64,000 nucleotides of DNA from Pseudorasbora parva (GCF_024679245.1 NC_090187.1:3179751-3243750); one strand, 5' to 3'; numbered from the stretch's first letter, positions 26,850-38,317 are shown. The notes: generated from the letters alone by a model not told the origin. Translations and numbers: made by a program.

Positions 26850-27778
26850 TAGTTTCTTAATCAGAGTATTGTCTTAATCAGGTTAATATCAGAGTATTGT
26901 CTTAATTGGGTTAATATCAGCGTATTGTCTTAATTGGGTTAATATCAGAGTATTGTCTTAATCGGGTTAATATCAGAGTATTGTCTTAATCGGGTTAATA
27001 TCAGAGTATTGTCTTAATTGGGTTAATATCAGAGTATTGTCTTAATTGGGTTAATATCAGTGTATTGTCTTAATTGGGTTAATATCAGAGTATTGTCTTA
27101 ATCGGGTTAATATCAGAGTATTGTCTTAATTGGGTTTAATATCAGTGTATTGTCTTAATTGGGTTAATATCAGAGTATTGTCTTAATCGGGTTAATATCA
27201 GAGTATTGTCTTAATCGGGTTAATATCAGAGTATTGTCTTAATCGGGTTAATATCAGAGTATTGTCTTAATCGGGTTTATATCAGAGTATTGTCTTAATC
27301 AGGTTAATATCAGAGTATTGTCTTAATCGGGTTTATATCAGCGTATGGTCTTAATCAGGTTAATATCAGAGTATTGTCTTAATCGGGTTAATATCAGAGT
27401 ATTGTCTTAATCAGGTTAATATCAGAGTATTGTCTTAATCGGGTTAATATCAGAGTATTGTCTTAATCGGGTTAATATCAGAGTATTGTCTTAATCGGGT
27501 TAATATCAGAGTATTGTCTTAATCGGGTTAATATCAGAGTATTGTCTTAATTGGGTTAATATCAGTGTATTGTCTTAATTGGGTTAATATCAGAGTATTG
27601 TCTTAATCGGGTTAATATCAGAGTATTGTCTTAATCGGGTTAATATCAGAGTATTGTCTTAATCGGGTTAATATCAGCGTATTGTCTTAATCGGGTTAAT
27701 ATCAGAGTATTGTCTTAATCGGGTTAATATCAGAGTATTGTCTTAATCGGGTTAATATCAGAGTATTGTCTTAATCGT
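26850..27778 (+). repeat. 28-bp minisatellite, left block (about 33 units)
   Basis: Tandem units of type GTATTGTCTTAATCGG + GTTAATATCAGA, period 28, with a few substitution variants (TCGGG/TTGGG/TCAGG; CAGAGT/CAGCGT/CAGTGT). The block ends at the insertion point of the L2 element. Just outside the array the words GTTTACATG (26840) and CATGTAAAC (30325) form an inverted pair around both blocks. Confidence 0.97.
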
Positions 27779-27781
27779 ATC

Positions 27782-28435
27782 TTGTATCTTGAGGCTAAAG
27801 GTCTGATAACAAAAAATCAAGTCAGGAATCTTGGTGTGATTTTGGAGTCAGACCTGAGTTTCAGTAGTCATGTCAAAGCAATAACTAAATCAGCATACTA
27901 TCATCTGAAAAATATTGCAAGGATTAGATGCTTTGTCTCCAGGCAAGACTTAGAGAAACTGGTTCACGCTTTCATCACCAGTAGGGTGGACTATTGTAAT
28001 GGACTTCTCACTGGCCTTCCCAAAAAGACCATTAGACAGCTGCAGCTCATACAGAACGCTGCTGCCAGGATTCTGAGCAGAACCAGAAAATATGACCATA
28101 TCACACCAGTCCTCAGGTCTTTACACTGGCTTCCAGTTACATCTAGGATCGATTTTAAAGTACTATTACTTGTTTATAAATCACTCAATGAGCTAGGACC
28201 TCAATACATCGCAGATATGCTGATTAAATACAAACCCAACAGATCACTCAGATCAGCAGGATCAAGTCAGTTAGAAATACCAAGAGTTCACTCAAAGCAA
28301 GGAGAGTCTGCCTTTAGCTATTATGCCAGCCGTAGTTGGAACCGGCTTCCTGAACAGATCAGATGTGCTCCAACAGTAGCCACATTCAAATCCAGACTCA
28401 AAACACATCTGTTTAGCTGTGCATTTACTGAATGA
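27782..28435 (+). pseudogene. L2-like LINE ORF2, C-terminal part after the reverse transcriptase
   Basis: 217 intact codons. Motifs include NLGVILESDLSFSSHVKA, SRVDYCNGLLTGLP, IQNAAARILSRTRK and HWLPVTSRIDFKVLLLVYKS, which are characteristic of the region following the RT domain in fish L2/CR1-clade ORF2 proteins. The endonuclease and RT domains are missing because of 5' truncation, so it cannot transpose. The ATG used to open the frame is accidental. A second, older fragment of a related ORF2 lies at 48367-48519. Confidence 0.9.
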
Positions 28436-28543
28436 GCTCTGAGCACTGTACGTCCGACTGATTGCACCTTATCTATGCATCATTTTTTAAATAATTTTTT
28501 CTGGTAAGAGACAAACTTAAAATTTGTGTTTAAAACTGTTTTA

Positions 28544-29496
28544 AATGGGGATTTTAATTTTGGAAAACGTGGGTTTGTGAAGTTTGGTTAAACTTTTGAG
28601 ACAAATGTACAACCATAGTGAGAGCCTGACTCTGTGATCATTGCGATATTCTGAGAAAACTGAGGTTGTGGAACGCAATCAAGAAGTTTGGGATTAAGAA
28701 TTTCGGGAGTAAATTCTAGTGGTTAAGAAATTTCTATGAGGGTTGAGACTATTCTAGTAGGGGAGGACTGATATTTGAAGATTAAACTTGGAATGAGTTT
28801 TTGAGAAATCAAGTCCGAGGAAGATACTAGGGGGTTAAGATATCCAAAAGAAATTGAAATCACATAGAGGGCGTTTGGAAAAGCGTCCGACCCTTCTGTC
28901 CTGGGTGAAGGATTAGATCTGTGAGAAGACGTTCTACAGATTGATAGCGTGCACGCGAAGGATCACAAAGACAGACTGTCAATATGGGGAAATCACAAAG
29001 CAAGCTAGCGACTTATGATACGCCGGTATTCAAACAAATGAGAAAATTGTATGGCCAGAAATGTATGGGGGACATGAAACAATTAGTAAAGTATCATGAA
29101 TTTCCAGTTAAACTTTTGAGACAAATGTACAACCATAGTGAGAGCCTGACTCTGTGATCATTGTGATATTCTGAGAAAACTGAGGTTGTGGAACGCAATC
29201 AAGAAGTTTGGGATTAAGAATTTCGGGAGTAAATTCTAGTGGTTAAGAAATTTCTATGAGGGTTGAGACTATTCTAGTAGGGGAGGACTGATATTTGAAG
29301 ATTAAACTTGGAATGAGTTTTTGAGAAATCAAGTCCGAGGAAGATACTAGGGGGTTAAGATATCCAAAAGAAATTGAAATCACATAGAGGGCGTTTGGAA
29401 AAGCGTCCGACCCTTCTGTCCTGGGTGAAGGATTAGATCTGTGAGAAGACGTTCTACAGATTAATAGCGTGCACGCGAAGGATCACACAGACAGAT
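28544..29496 (+). mobile_element. insert with two 389-bp direct repeats, possibly a retroviral/LTR fragment
   Basis: Interrupts the L2 tail and is flanked by AACTGTTTTA at 28534-28543 and 29497-29506. It contains two 389-bp direct repeats (28587-28975 and 29107-29495) that differ at only a few bases by eye (for example TTGCGAT/TTGTGAT and ATTGATAG/ATTAATAG). Between them an ATG at 28984 opens a 57-codon frame starting Met-Gly-Lys-Ser, which runs into the second repeat and stops at 29157. A Met-Gly start after a leader resembles a retroviral Gag N-terminus, but the repeats lack clear TG...CA ends and no primer-binding site was recognised. A tandem duplication of a non-coding insert is the alternative. 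Confidence 0.5.
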
Positions 29497-29681
29497 AACT
29501 GTTTTAGTTTACCTGTTCTTTTTATCATCATTTTATTACTTTTAATTCTCTTTACATTGTATTCTTTTTCTTATGCATTTTTTAGCCCTATTTTAATTCC
29601 TTTCTATGTAAAGCACTTTGAATTGCCATTGTGTATGAAATGTGCTATATAAATAAACTTGCCTTGCCTTGCCTTGCCTAA

Positions 29682-30320
29682 TCGGGTTAATATCAGCGTA
29701 TTGTCTTAATCGGGTTAATATCAGAGTATTGTCTTAATCGGGTTAATATCAGAGTATTGTCTTAATCGGGTTTATATCAGAGTATTGTCTTAATCGGGTT
29801 TATATCAGAGTATTGTCTTAATCGGGTTAATATCAGCGTATTGTCTTAATCGGGTTAATATCAGAGTATTGTCTTAATCGGGTTAATATCAGAGTATTGT
29901 CTTAATCGGGTTAATATCAGAGTATTGTCTTAATCGGGTTAATATCAGCGTATTGTCTTAATCGGGTTTATATCAGAGTGTTGTCTTAATCCGGTTAATA
30001 TCAGAGTATTGTCTTAATCGGGTTTATATCAGCGTATTGTCTTAATCGGGTTAATATCAGCGTATTGTCTTAATCGGGTTAATATCAGAGTATTGTCTTA
30101 ATCGGGTTAATATCAGAGTATTGTCTTAATCGGGTTAATATCAGTGTATTGTCTTAATCGGGTTTATATCAGAGTATTGTCTTAATCCGGTTAATATCAG
30201 AGTATTGTCTTAATCGGGTTTATATCAGCGTATTGTCTTAATCGGGTTTATATTAGAGTATTGTCTTAATCGGGTTAATATCAGAGTATTGTCTTAATTG
30301 GGTTAATATAAGAGTATTGT
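29682..30320 (+). repeat. 28-bp minisatellite, right block (about 23 units)
   Basis: The same unit as the left block, resumed after the L2 tail. It has relatively more TTTATATCAG variants than the left block. With the left block it totals about 55 units. Confidence 0.97.
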
Positions 30321-31540
30321 CGTTCATGTAAACGTACATTTAGGTGTGGGACAGTGCTTACAAACTGTTGCGGTTTTGTCCACCATTTTTTTGCCAATTC
30401 GGGGACAGGTTGCTTGAATGTTGGGTTCATTAACCTATTTTTCTTTTTACACAACAACAAAACAGTTAAATGACAAACTCACTTAAATAGGCACTTTTAT
30501 ATCACACTTTGAACCCAAATCTTTCACTGCTGTCTTGTCATTTCAGAGCATTGCTCTCGTAATATTGTATTTTGAGTTTCGTATCGTGATATGTATCGAA
30601 TTGTTCTATAAGGGTAACGGTACGCCCAGACTTTTTATGTTTTTCCCCCCATTCTGAAATCACAGTACCAGTATGCAAAAATACATAAATAAATAAATTA
30701 TATGAATACATGAATACATATAAATATGAATACATCTTAAGCCCTATTCAGATAATAATTATTTCTCATGCGGTCATAAGGTATTTTCATCATTGACAGC
30801 GCCCAGTCAGTGATTTTATTGCCTCTCTGAAACCAGTATGTCAGTGTTTTTCTCCCACCCGTGTAAAAATCTCCTGCCAAATGACCTACTGTCTTTTGAC
30901 AAACACAGAGGTTGTGTTGTAATTTAATTGCCGTCTGAATCCACATCTTTTTTCAAGTTTTCAAGAAGAGATCACTTCAAAAGTCACTGTTTATATCCTT
31001 TTTGACCACAGATGAGCACCGTATGGTTGTGTTTCACTGTGAATTGGATGCCTTTTAAAGATCTAGCCTAGACTTACCTCATGTAAATAATAGGCTGTAT
31101 TAACCTATTTCCACATCTTTAAAATAACATGTATTTTTGGTTTTGGATAAAATACAAAACAAAACCATTTTAACTACAATGCGTCTATTTTCCTATTTTT
31201 TAAAGAGGAGATTTAAATAATTGAATAATAATTAGGATATTATTTACTTCTATATAAATATATAGATTAAGCATGAATCCCCTGCCGTAAGTTATCACCA
31301 TCCGAATCCACAAGTTTGTGCTGGTCTTAGCTGGTTTTATGTTGGTCATGACAAGTGCCAGAAACCAGGCTGGTTTAACCCAGATTTTTTATTGGCATGT
31401 TAAATACTGCATTTCATGAAATGTACCCCTCCAAATCAAGGTTTTAGGAAAGCAATTCCAAAGAAGAGAAAAGTCAAAGATCGAGACAATATCCTTAAAG
31501 AAAGTTTGATTAGAACTGCCGGATTAGTTTGCTGTTTATT
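30321..31540. other. no gene recognised
   Basis: AT-rich; short frames without domains. 31315-31375 has CTGGTCTTAGCTGGTTTTATG, a word common in fish repeats. Confidence 0.45.
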
Positions 31541-32761
31541 ATTACACATTTCACAATGGCTCCAGACAATGTCAGACATTCTCAAGGCTTTTGTTTAAAC
31601 TGCACATAAAGCATCATACTAAAATATAATCAGCTATTCATGACAGAACATCGGAGTAAGCTTGAACGATTTTTGTTGTTGTTGTCGTTGATCTGGATAT
31701 CTTTAAACACTGACGGTTTGGTCAACACTTGTGTGATAACTACATGATGACAGAAAAGACACAAAGTTATGTATAACACCACTTAGCAAGCTTGCACAGG
31801 TAACATAACATTTGGCACCATATCGTGGAATGTTTAGGCAATTTTCTTTGTTTCACAAAGCTTCTACTGTAAGGAAAGGGCCCTCATTGTTTAGCCAATG
31901 CCAATATAAAGCTGCCATGATTCAGTGCTGTGGTTTTACAAATAATAGATGAGTAACACCAGTTTTAACTGGCTTTAAATGGATCTATAAGGCGTTCTGG
32001 TACTTATATAGTATCTGCTGTATTTATCAAGATTAAATATTCCACTTTTTTGCTATTTAAATAGATATATTGATGCATTCTTAAATTAGATTTACTTACT
32101 ACCACAGTATTTGTATAGCAAACTTTTCTTTGGACTGCACCATACATAAAAATAACAGGTCACCATAAATAATATCACTAGCACATTCAGACATTAACAT
32201 CATAATTTCTTGGTGTCAAGATTTTTTTTAAATAGCTCATAAGGTGAAGTGCCCTGTACTCAGTTATAGTCTCTGTCACAGTGCATACTTTGAAGTTTCA
32301 TTTGCAACCATAGATGAAGATCTTATTGAAGGTCTTCCCTCAGGTTTAAGTCTGCCCAGCACCAAATGCTCAACGAGAGTCTTTGGCCACTTCTTGGTCC
32401 CTTTGAGTTGTCGGTGATGTGATGTGTTTGAGGGAAGGACTCACAAAACAGGAGCAGGATGGACACAACAACAAGAACATATTGTAGCTATTGGACACCT
32501 ACAAGACAGAAAGCTGGAGTGGACTACATAAGACGGAGACATCACGTTTGGGCTGAGTGCTTCTAAGGGTCGTACTTCACACAAATACGATGCTTCATTG
32601 GACACAAGAAGTCGAAGCTGGGATCCAGAGGATGATGAGAAGGTGCTCATGTTTTTAGTATGACAGTTTTACCTCGCTTTCTTTGTCTCTTTCGGTTTCT
32701 TTCTGACTCACTTCCTGTTTTTAGTCCCTTTTTAGTTCTATTTTCCAGTCCACCCTTCTCA
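31541..32761 (-). other. possible bmp16 3' UTR / downstream region
   Basis: Lies between the bmp16 stop and the more distal AATAAA. No open frame of note and no recognised transposon. It is 3' UTR only if the proximal signal is bypassed. Confidence 0.3.
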
Positions 32762-32767
32762 TTTATT
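32762..32767 (-). terminator. candidate polyadenylation signal AATAAA for bmp16
   Basis: AATAAA on the minus strand, 15 bases beyond the bmp16 stop codon. If used it would give a 3' UTR of only about 30-50 bases. A second AATAAA lies at 31535-31540 and would give about 1.25 kb of 3' UTR, which is more usual for this gene group. The sequence alone does not decide between them. Confidence 0.35.
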
Positions 32768-32781
32768 CCACACAAATCTTG

Positions 32782-33710
32782 TTATCGACAGCCGCAGCCG
32801 TCCACCACCATGTCTTGGTAGTTTTTCAACACTACACGTTCCTCCTGGTCCAGGTAGAGGAGGGCGATGGGGCTTAGGGCCGTTGGCACACAGCAGGCCC
32901 GCGGCACGGCCCCGTTTACAGAGTTGACCAGCGTCTGCACCATGGCATGGCTGGATGAATTCATATGGTCAGCCAGTGGGAAGCGGCACTCTCCAAGGCA
33001 AAAGAAAGCATCGTAACCGGATGGGGCTACGATCCATTTATTCCAGCCTACATCTTTGAAGTCCACGTACAGCGGGTGTCGACGGCATCGAGCGCGAGAA
33101 AGCCTTTTGAGCTTGGCGGCCCTCCCACCGTTTCGTTTCACTCGCCTGTCATTCCTTCCCATCCGCCAACCTGAATCAGAGCCCTGACCCCTATCAGCCT
33201 TAAACCTGCCCCTGCCTCGCCTGCCAGCAGGGGTCCGAATTTTCAGGGGCTCAAAGGGCTTGCTGCGCCCATCATGACTGTAAGTCACCAGTAAAGGCCT
33301 CTGCTTCGCCCAACTGGGCTCATCTTGCCCCGTGTACCTGCGCACCCTCAGATGTCTCTCTTTAGGAAGACTGCTGTTATTATCGGCAATAACATCCAGG
33401 ATGAAAGACAGGGTCCTCAACCTCTCGGATAGATTGCGAAACACTTCTCCATCCAGGGGAAATGTTTCCCAGAGTTCTGCGCCCTTTTTAGTCAGTCGGC
33501 GTGAATGGAGCAGTGTGGGTTTCGACGCAGGGTCGTCGTTGGAAAGATAAAGGCTGGCCACGTGAGAGCCTCCACTAGACCCTTCATTCAGGAAACGCAG
33601 CTCTGCCGACACCACACTCTCTTCTGACGGAATGGAGGACAGATTGAAGCCAATGTGAATCCTGTCCACTGCCGTTTTCTGCTCTTCTGGAAGACTTAGC
33701 GCTGTAGAAT
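32782..33710 (-). CDS. bmp16: BMP16-like TGF-beta ligand, coding exon 2 (prodomain and mature cystine-knot domain)
   Basis: Second and last coding exon, residues 109-417, joined in phase 1 (G/AT gives Asp109) at an acceptor reading TTCTTGTGCAG. The open frame continues upstream to 33831, but that part is intron. The prodomain has GFNLSSIP (131-137), as in BMP2/4, and ends with [12 protein letters not shown] (246-257). A furin-type site RVKR lies at 298-301, giving a 116-residue mature ligand. A second minimal RRGR site is at 272-275. The mature start is strongly basic ([15 protein letters not shown]), as in heparin-binding BMP2. The cystine-knot cysteines are at 317, 346, 350, 381, 382, 414 and 416, with [10 protein letters not shown] and the CGCR end. 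N-glycosylation sequons occur at 131, 201, 220 and, in the mature part, 359 (NSS, where BMP2 has NST). The spliced length of 417 fits the 396-408 of BMP2/4. No frameshift or missing key residue is seen, so the gene looks functional. Confidence 0.93.
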
Positions 33711-34067
33711 CTGCACAAGAAAAAAGAAAAATAAGTTCTTTAGCTGTAATTTTTTTTCTTTCCATCGTGTTCAAACACTTGATCTCTATGTAATGGCATA
33801 ATTGTCCAATGAAATAATAATTGCACATCATTTGCTAGGAGCACTTATGAAAATAAGCCATGTTCTTCTTAACTTGTTCCAAGTTGTCTACGCTAATGCC
33901 AAGACTTGAATGAAAAATGTCAGAACATTGAATCCACAGGTAGCTTTTTCAGTGGGCATGCTGGCACCTAAGGCAGGTTAACTGATTTGCACACATCTCT
34001 GTGCTGTGTTTGCGGTAAAGTTAGCTTTTTATGTCTGCAAAGGGAATTGGTGTTCTCTATGCCATAC
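33711..34067 (-). other. bmp16: bmp16 intron between the coding exons (357 bp)
   Basis: Begins GTATGG and ends with a pyrimidine-rich tract and TTGTGCAG on the minus strand. It splits codon 109 after the first base. BMP2 and BMP4 have their coding intron at the equivalent place, just after the ANTVRxFHH motif. No repeat was recognised in it. Confidence 0.88.
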
Positions 34068-34392
34068 CTGTGTGGTGAAAGCATCGGACTGTGTTGGCTC
34101 CTTGCACATGCTGGGAGGGGTAGTTAAACTCTGGATCTTCAATGAGATGGTACTGTTGCGTGTGGAATCGATACAGGTCTAGCAGATATTGGGGCACCCA
34201 TGCCTCCTCACTGGGGTTGGGGTGTGACTGAAGGCCCAGACGGGTCAGCAGGAGGTTCTGAATGGTGTGGGCCAAACTAGGCTCCAGAGGGCTGGCCAGG
34301 TTCCCATGAGTCTGACTGAGACCTTCCTGGTGTCCTGATGAGGCTTGAGGTAGCAGCAGGATCATCAGAACCAGTAGGCTAGCAGGGAACAT
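34068..34392 (-). CDS. bmp16: BMP16-like TGF-beta ligand, coding exon 1 (signal peptide and start of prodomain)
   Basis: First coding exon of a secreted bone morphogenetic protein of the BMP2/4/16 group. It encodes residues 1-108 plus the first base of codon 109. Residues 1-20 form a hydrophobic signal peptide (MFPASLLVLMILLLPQASSG). Residues about 45-108 match the BMP2/4 prodomain start, with VPQYLLDLYRFH and ANTVRCFHH at the exon end, where BMP2/4 have the same motif. The exon ends at a donor reading CACACAG/GTATGG on the minus strand. The ATG is the first in the exon, seven bases after an acceptor (TTTCTCCACAG), and has A at -3. Reading past the donor would reach a stop within three codons, which supports splicing there. 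The ligand would be exported, dimerise and signal through type I/II BMP receptors. Assignment to bmp16 rather than bmp2 or bmp4 rests on the diverged prodomain and is less sure than membership of the group. Confidence 0.88.
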
Positions 34393-34503
34393 GTTGGACC
34401 TGTGGAGAAAGCGGTAAAAAAGAGGAGCCGTTTTGAGACTGCTGAAGATATTTTGAAGAATACATTGTTTTTTAATTTCTGTTTTAGACCCAATTGACTT
34501 TCT

Positions 34504-35608
34504 TTAAAGGGATAGTTCACCCAAAAATGAAAATTATCCCACGATTTACTCACCCTCAAGCCATCTTAGGTGTATGACTATCTTCTTTCAGATGGAGATT
34601 AAAGAATGTCCTGGCTCTTCCAAACTTTAATGGCGGTCCTGAATTTGAAGTCTAAAAAAGTGCGTGCATCCATCCATCCATCCATCCATCCATCCATCCA
34701 TCCATCCATCCATCCATCCATCCATCCATCATAAAAGTAATCCATAAGAATCCAGTGGGTTAAAAAAAAAACCTTCTGAAGCATATTTATAACTTTATAC
34801 ACAAAAAAACAAGAAGTTTCCGGCAGATGGCCTACGCAAGTTGACTTATTATGACTATGCATGACGTGGGATTTTGAAGTAGCGTAAAGGCCTTTACATA
34901 CTCTGCAAGAACAGATAAAAAAGTTCTCGCTCCCAGAGCTGCGAGAACAAAATGAAGTCATTTTGTTCTCACAGCCCTGGTTTGGGAGTTCTCGCAGCTT
35001 GTTCTCGACACATCACCTGAGCAGAGCTTTTTTCTTGCGGGTGTTCGAGAACTATTGTGTGAATGGTCAGACATTTAAAGTGGGCAGGGTTAATGCAGAG
35101 AAACGCAAATGTTCGGCATTTGCTTTTCTTGTGAAGTATGGAATGTACTGGCCAGAACGAACTTTGTACTTGTCCTCCCACATTTCTCTTTAAAAATTCA
35201 GGGTTTACTTTTTTGCCATATATTGATGCGTACGGCCATCTGTCAGAAGCCAGTAATTTTAAAGTATCAAATTATATTTTTTATATACAAAACACATAGC
35301 TTCTCTTCAGAAGGCCTTTAATAACCCCTGGAGTCGTATGGATTACTTTTATGATAGATGGATGGATGGATGGATGGATGGATGGATGGATGGATGGATG
35401 GATGGATGGACGGACATTTTTTTGGATTTAAAAATCAGGACTGCCATTTACTCCTATTATAAAGCTTGGAAGAGCAATGATTTTTGTTTTGTTTTTAATA
35501 TAACGCTGATGATGTTTGTCTGAAAGAAGATAGTCATGTAGACCTAGGATAGCTTGAGGGCAAGTAAATCATGAAATAATTTATATTTTTGGGTGAACTA
35601 TCCCTTAA
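34504..35608. mobile_element. TTAA-flanked non-autonomous element in the bmp16 first intron
   Basis: Left end TTAAAGGGATAGTTCACCC and right end GGGTGAACTATCCCTTAA are inverted repeats with TTAA on each side. The arms mirror each other: ACCCTCAAGCCATC/GATAGCTTGAGGG, then (CATC)n at about 34667-34729 and (GATG)n at 35356-35410 in inverse orientation. The middle has palindromic AGTTCTCGC/GCGAGAAC words. No transposase. A fragment of the same family lies at 3252. Confidence 0.8.
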
Positions 35609-37900
35609 GTTGATGTTTTTATGAATAAAAACCTGGCTTAAAAATAATACTAGTCAGAAATGTATTGATATAATAAACCCATTTAGTGGCGTAATTGACT
35701 GTTTTAGCTTTAGCCCTTTAGCCATGGGTCTTTGTTTTCCCTTATATGGCAGGTGATTTAGTGCTAGAAGTTTGGTTTGTTGCATGGTACGGAACTATCA
35801 CTGTTTTTGTTGTTGATTTACTGGTATTTGTTGTTTTGGAGACGGTAATCGCAGAAACAGTGTCATAAGGGAACTTAAGTAGTTTCACAGAGATTATGGC
35901 CTGTGGTGTTTGATTTAGAGGTCTACAATAGGCCTGTTAGACCAATTCATTAAGCCTGTGTCTCTAGAGTTGATTTAACTGACAAATGAGAATAACCCAG
36001 GACATCCAGCATTGGTGCAGTGTTCTTGAAAAGCACATGCTTTACTTCCATTCAAATTTATATTGTGTTAGGCTACGTTGAGCTAAATTACATTATGTAA
36101 TTTACAGATTATAAAAGTGGTGCGGTCATTCTTGGATGTCCGTGAGGCAAATTATAAATCTAGAGTGGTTATAACATCCAATATACAGTATGATGAAAGC
36201 AGATTAAAATTTTGCAGTTTGATTATGTCTTTGTTGACGCTGTGCCGCTGCCAGTGACCCACAGAGAGGGACTGGTTGTCATTTGTGTGTTTAAAACATC
36301 TGCTTGAAAATAATCACTAGGTTAAAAGTATACAGATTGTGTCTACACACTGATGTTTATGGTAAATGTTTTAAAGTAAATGACCTTTCAAAAGTAATTT
36401 GATACTGGGAGGTTTAGTGCTGTGGCAAAACTTGCTGTTTTTTCATACATTTATTCCAGTGTATACATATTTGCAAATAATTTTGTGAGCATTGGAAGAG
36501 AATTAAAGCAACAAACTGACTTTTATTCATGAAGACATTTTTGACATCTTGTATAATACAAAACTCAAAGAGGAAGCAGTCAGAAATTGTACAACTTTGA
36601 TTTGGAAAGTTTAAAATAATGTATTGCCTAAATTTAGGCTTTTTCTACGTCACTGGCAGTCGCTCTGTTACCTGAAAGGAAAGATTGGCAAACACACTCA
36701 GATCATCTTTCAGTAAGAGCTAATTGTAATAAGCTGTCATCCATTAGTGGCGAAACCTTCTCATCTCTAAACCTACTTCAGGCTTCAAAAGGTCCTTTAC
36801 AGATACGAACTTTGGTGGAGTTTAGGAGGTGTCAGAGGGCTAATATGAGAACTTTGAAAGAAACACTCTCAGATTAATATTCCAGGTTAAATGCAAGATA
36901 AACTCTATCAACAGCTGTGCTGGAATCTAATTACTGTGGAAGTATTGGACATCCTTTTGAATGCTTGGCCTATATTCTTGCTTTATCACTGTAAACACAT
37001 TTAGCCTGTTCTTACAAACTGAGGGATGAGTGATCTGTGGCAAATATAGAGTTCATCTTATGTGTATCCTAGAAGATTCTTCAAGAAGGTGCTGGGTGGT
37101 CTCACAGGGGCCGGGAACACTTACATCTGAGTCAAACTAAATGTTCTTTTGATGTAGGATCTCCTCAAGTCAGGTTTTGCTGAGCAGCGACTCCTTTGGG
37201 AGTCTAAGATTACCCTCAACTACAGGTGATAAAACACACTGGAGAAGAGGATGTCTACCGTCCTCTCGCTGTCCACTGTCCCCTCCCTCTCGCTCACACT
37301 CATTCACCAAACTCCAGCCAAATCCTCAGAGGACACTCAGGATAAGACAGTCCCCCCACGCCCACAGCATCCGGCACTAAAGTAGATTAAGTGGCTTTTA
37401 CCCATCCACTCGATTGTTCCGCCCAGTGGGACCTCACGAGGTGTAGCTTCCAGACGGATCAGCTCTCCTGAATGCCGCCTACCCACTAAAACTTCATTAG
37501 ACTCCTTCGCTTCTGTCTTCCCCGCAGTCCCTCCCCCCATCGACATGTGTTCACGCTGCATATGTGTTACGGTTTGTGTTGTGATTGGATTCAACACGCA
37601 ATAACTTCCTCTACAGGGAGCATGGTAATCAGATGGAGGGGGGCGGAAAGAGACGTTTATTAGACCCCAGAACAGACAGCAAGGGGTGACCCAGGCGGAG
37701 GAAAGGTCGGCCAGACTCGTGCCATTACCAGAGCGATGTGACCTGCTGACCTCAGAGTGGAGGGTAGGGTGTCTTTGCATCCACTTATCTCTTTCAACGT
37801 GCTTTCCACATTTTTCCCCTATTTTTATTCTTCTTATCAGTTCTCTTCCTGTAAAGCATGACTTCCAGAATTGATATATTGTTACACAGTTCTAGGAAAG
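35609..37900. other. intronic sequence without recognised repeats; minus-strand 147-codon frame
   Basis: A GC-richer stretch at 37177-37780 includes a minus-strand open frame (37337-37780) without recognisable domain. It is on the bmp16 strand but no splice context was found. Confidence 0.35.
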
Positions 37901-37904
37901 GCCA

Positions 37905-37948
37905 GTTCTCTCGGCTCTCTCGGCTCTCTCGGCTCTCTCGGCTCTCTC

Positions 37949-38016
<68 letters not shown>
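37905..38016. repeat. (TCTCGGCTC)n minisatellite running into (CT)n
   Basis: About five 9-base units of CTCTCGGCT grade into about 33 CT units. The minisatellite probably arose from the CT tract. Confidence 0.93.
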
Positions 38017-38019
<3 letters not shown>

Positions 38020-38297
38020 CCCCCCCTTCGATTTACCCAGAAGTCAGCAGTGAAGGGCCATGGGGGTCATGGTGCCTCTGCTTGTTGCTGATTTATCCTC
38101 CACCGCTGTCTTCTTGTTTCACATTTCACTCCGTACCGCGATCCCTCCGCTCTCCTTTCCTGTTGTTCTTCCTTTCGTTCATTCCCTAGACTGCTTCTCC
38201 CCAGCTCTCCCCATTTTGTCAGTTTGTTCCTGAAGAAACACTCTTACATATGACTTGCTCTACTTTCACGGATGCAAAGTGTACCCGAATTTATTAA

Positions 38298-38317
38298 CCC
38301 CCCCCCCCCCCCCCCCC
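38298..38317. repeat. poly-C run of 20
   Basis: Uninterrupted C run in the bmp16 first intron, with G-quadruplex potential on the minus (transcribed RNA) strand. Confidence 0.95.

Larger units (their letters stand above)
27779..29681 (+). mobile_element. 5'-truncated L2-type LINE inserted in the minisatellite
   Basis: Carries the 3' end of ORF2 (27782-28435) and a typical tail (GTAAAGCACTTTGAATTGCC ... GCTATATAAATAAACTTGCC, then CCTTG repeats to 29681). TAATCG at its left edge and again at its right edge is consistent with a short target-site duplication of the minisatellite unit. It is interrupted by an unrelated insert at 28544-29496. Confidence 0.85.

Noticed and set aside
26850..30320. 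CRISPR-like appearance of the 28-bp repeats
   Set aside because: Units are directly adjacent with no spacers, and the genome is eukaryotic; this is a minisatellite.
33711..33831. N-terminal extension of the second bmp16 exon to an ATG at 33831
   Set aside because: A good acceptor at 33711 and phase agreement with exon 1 show that this part is intron.
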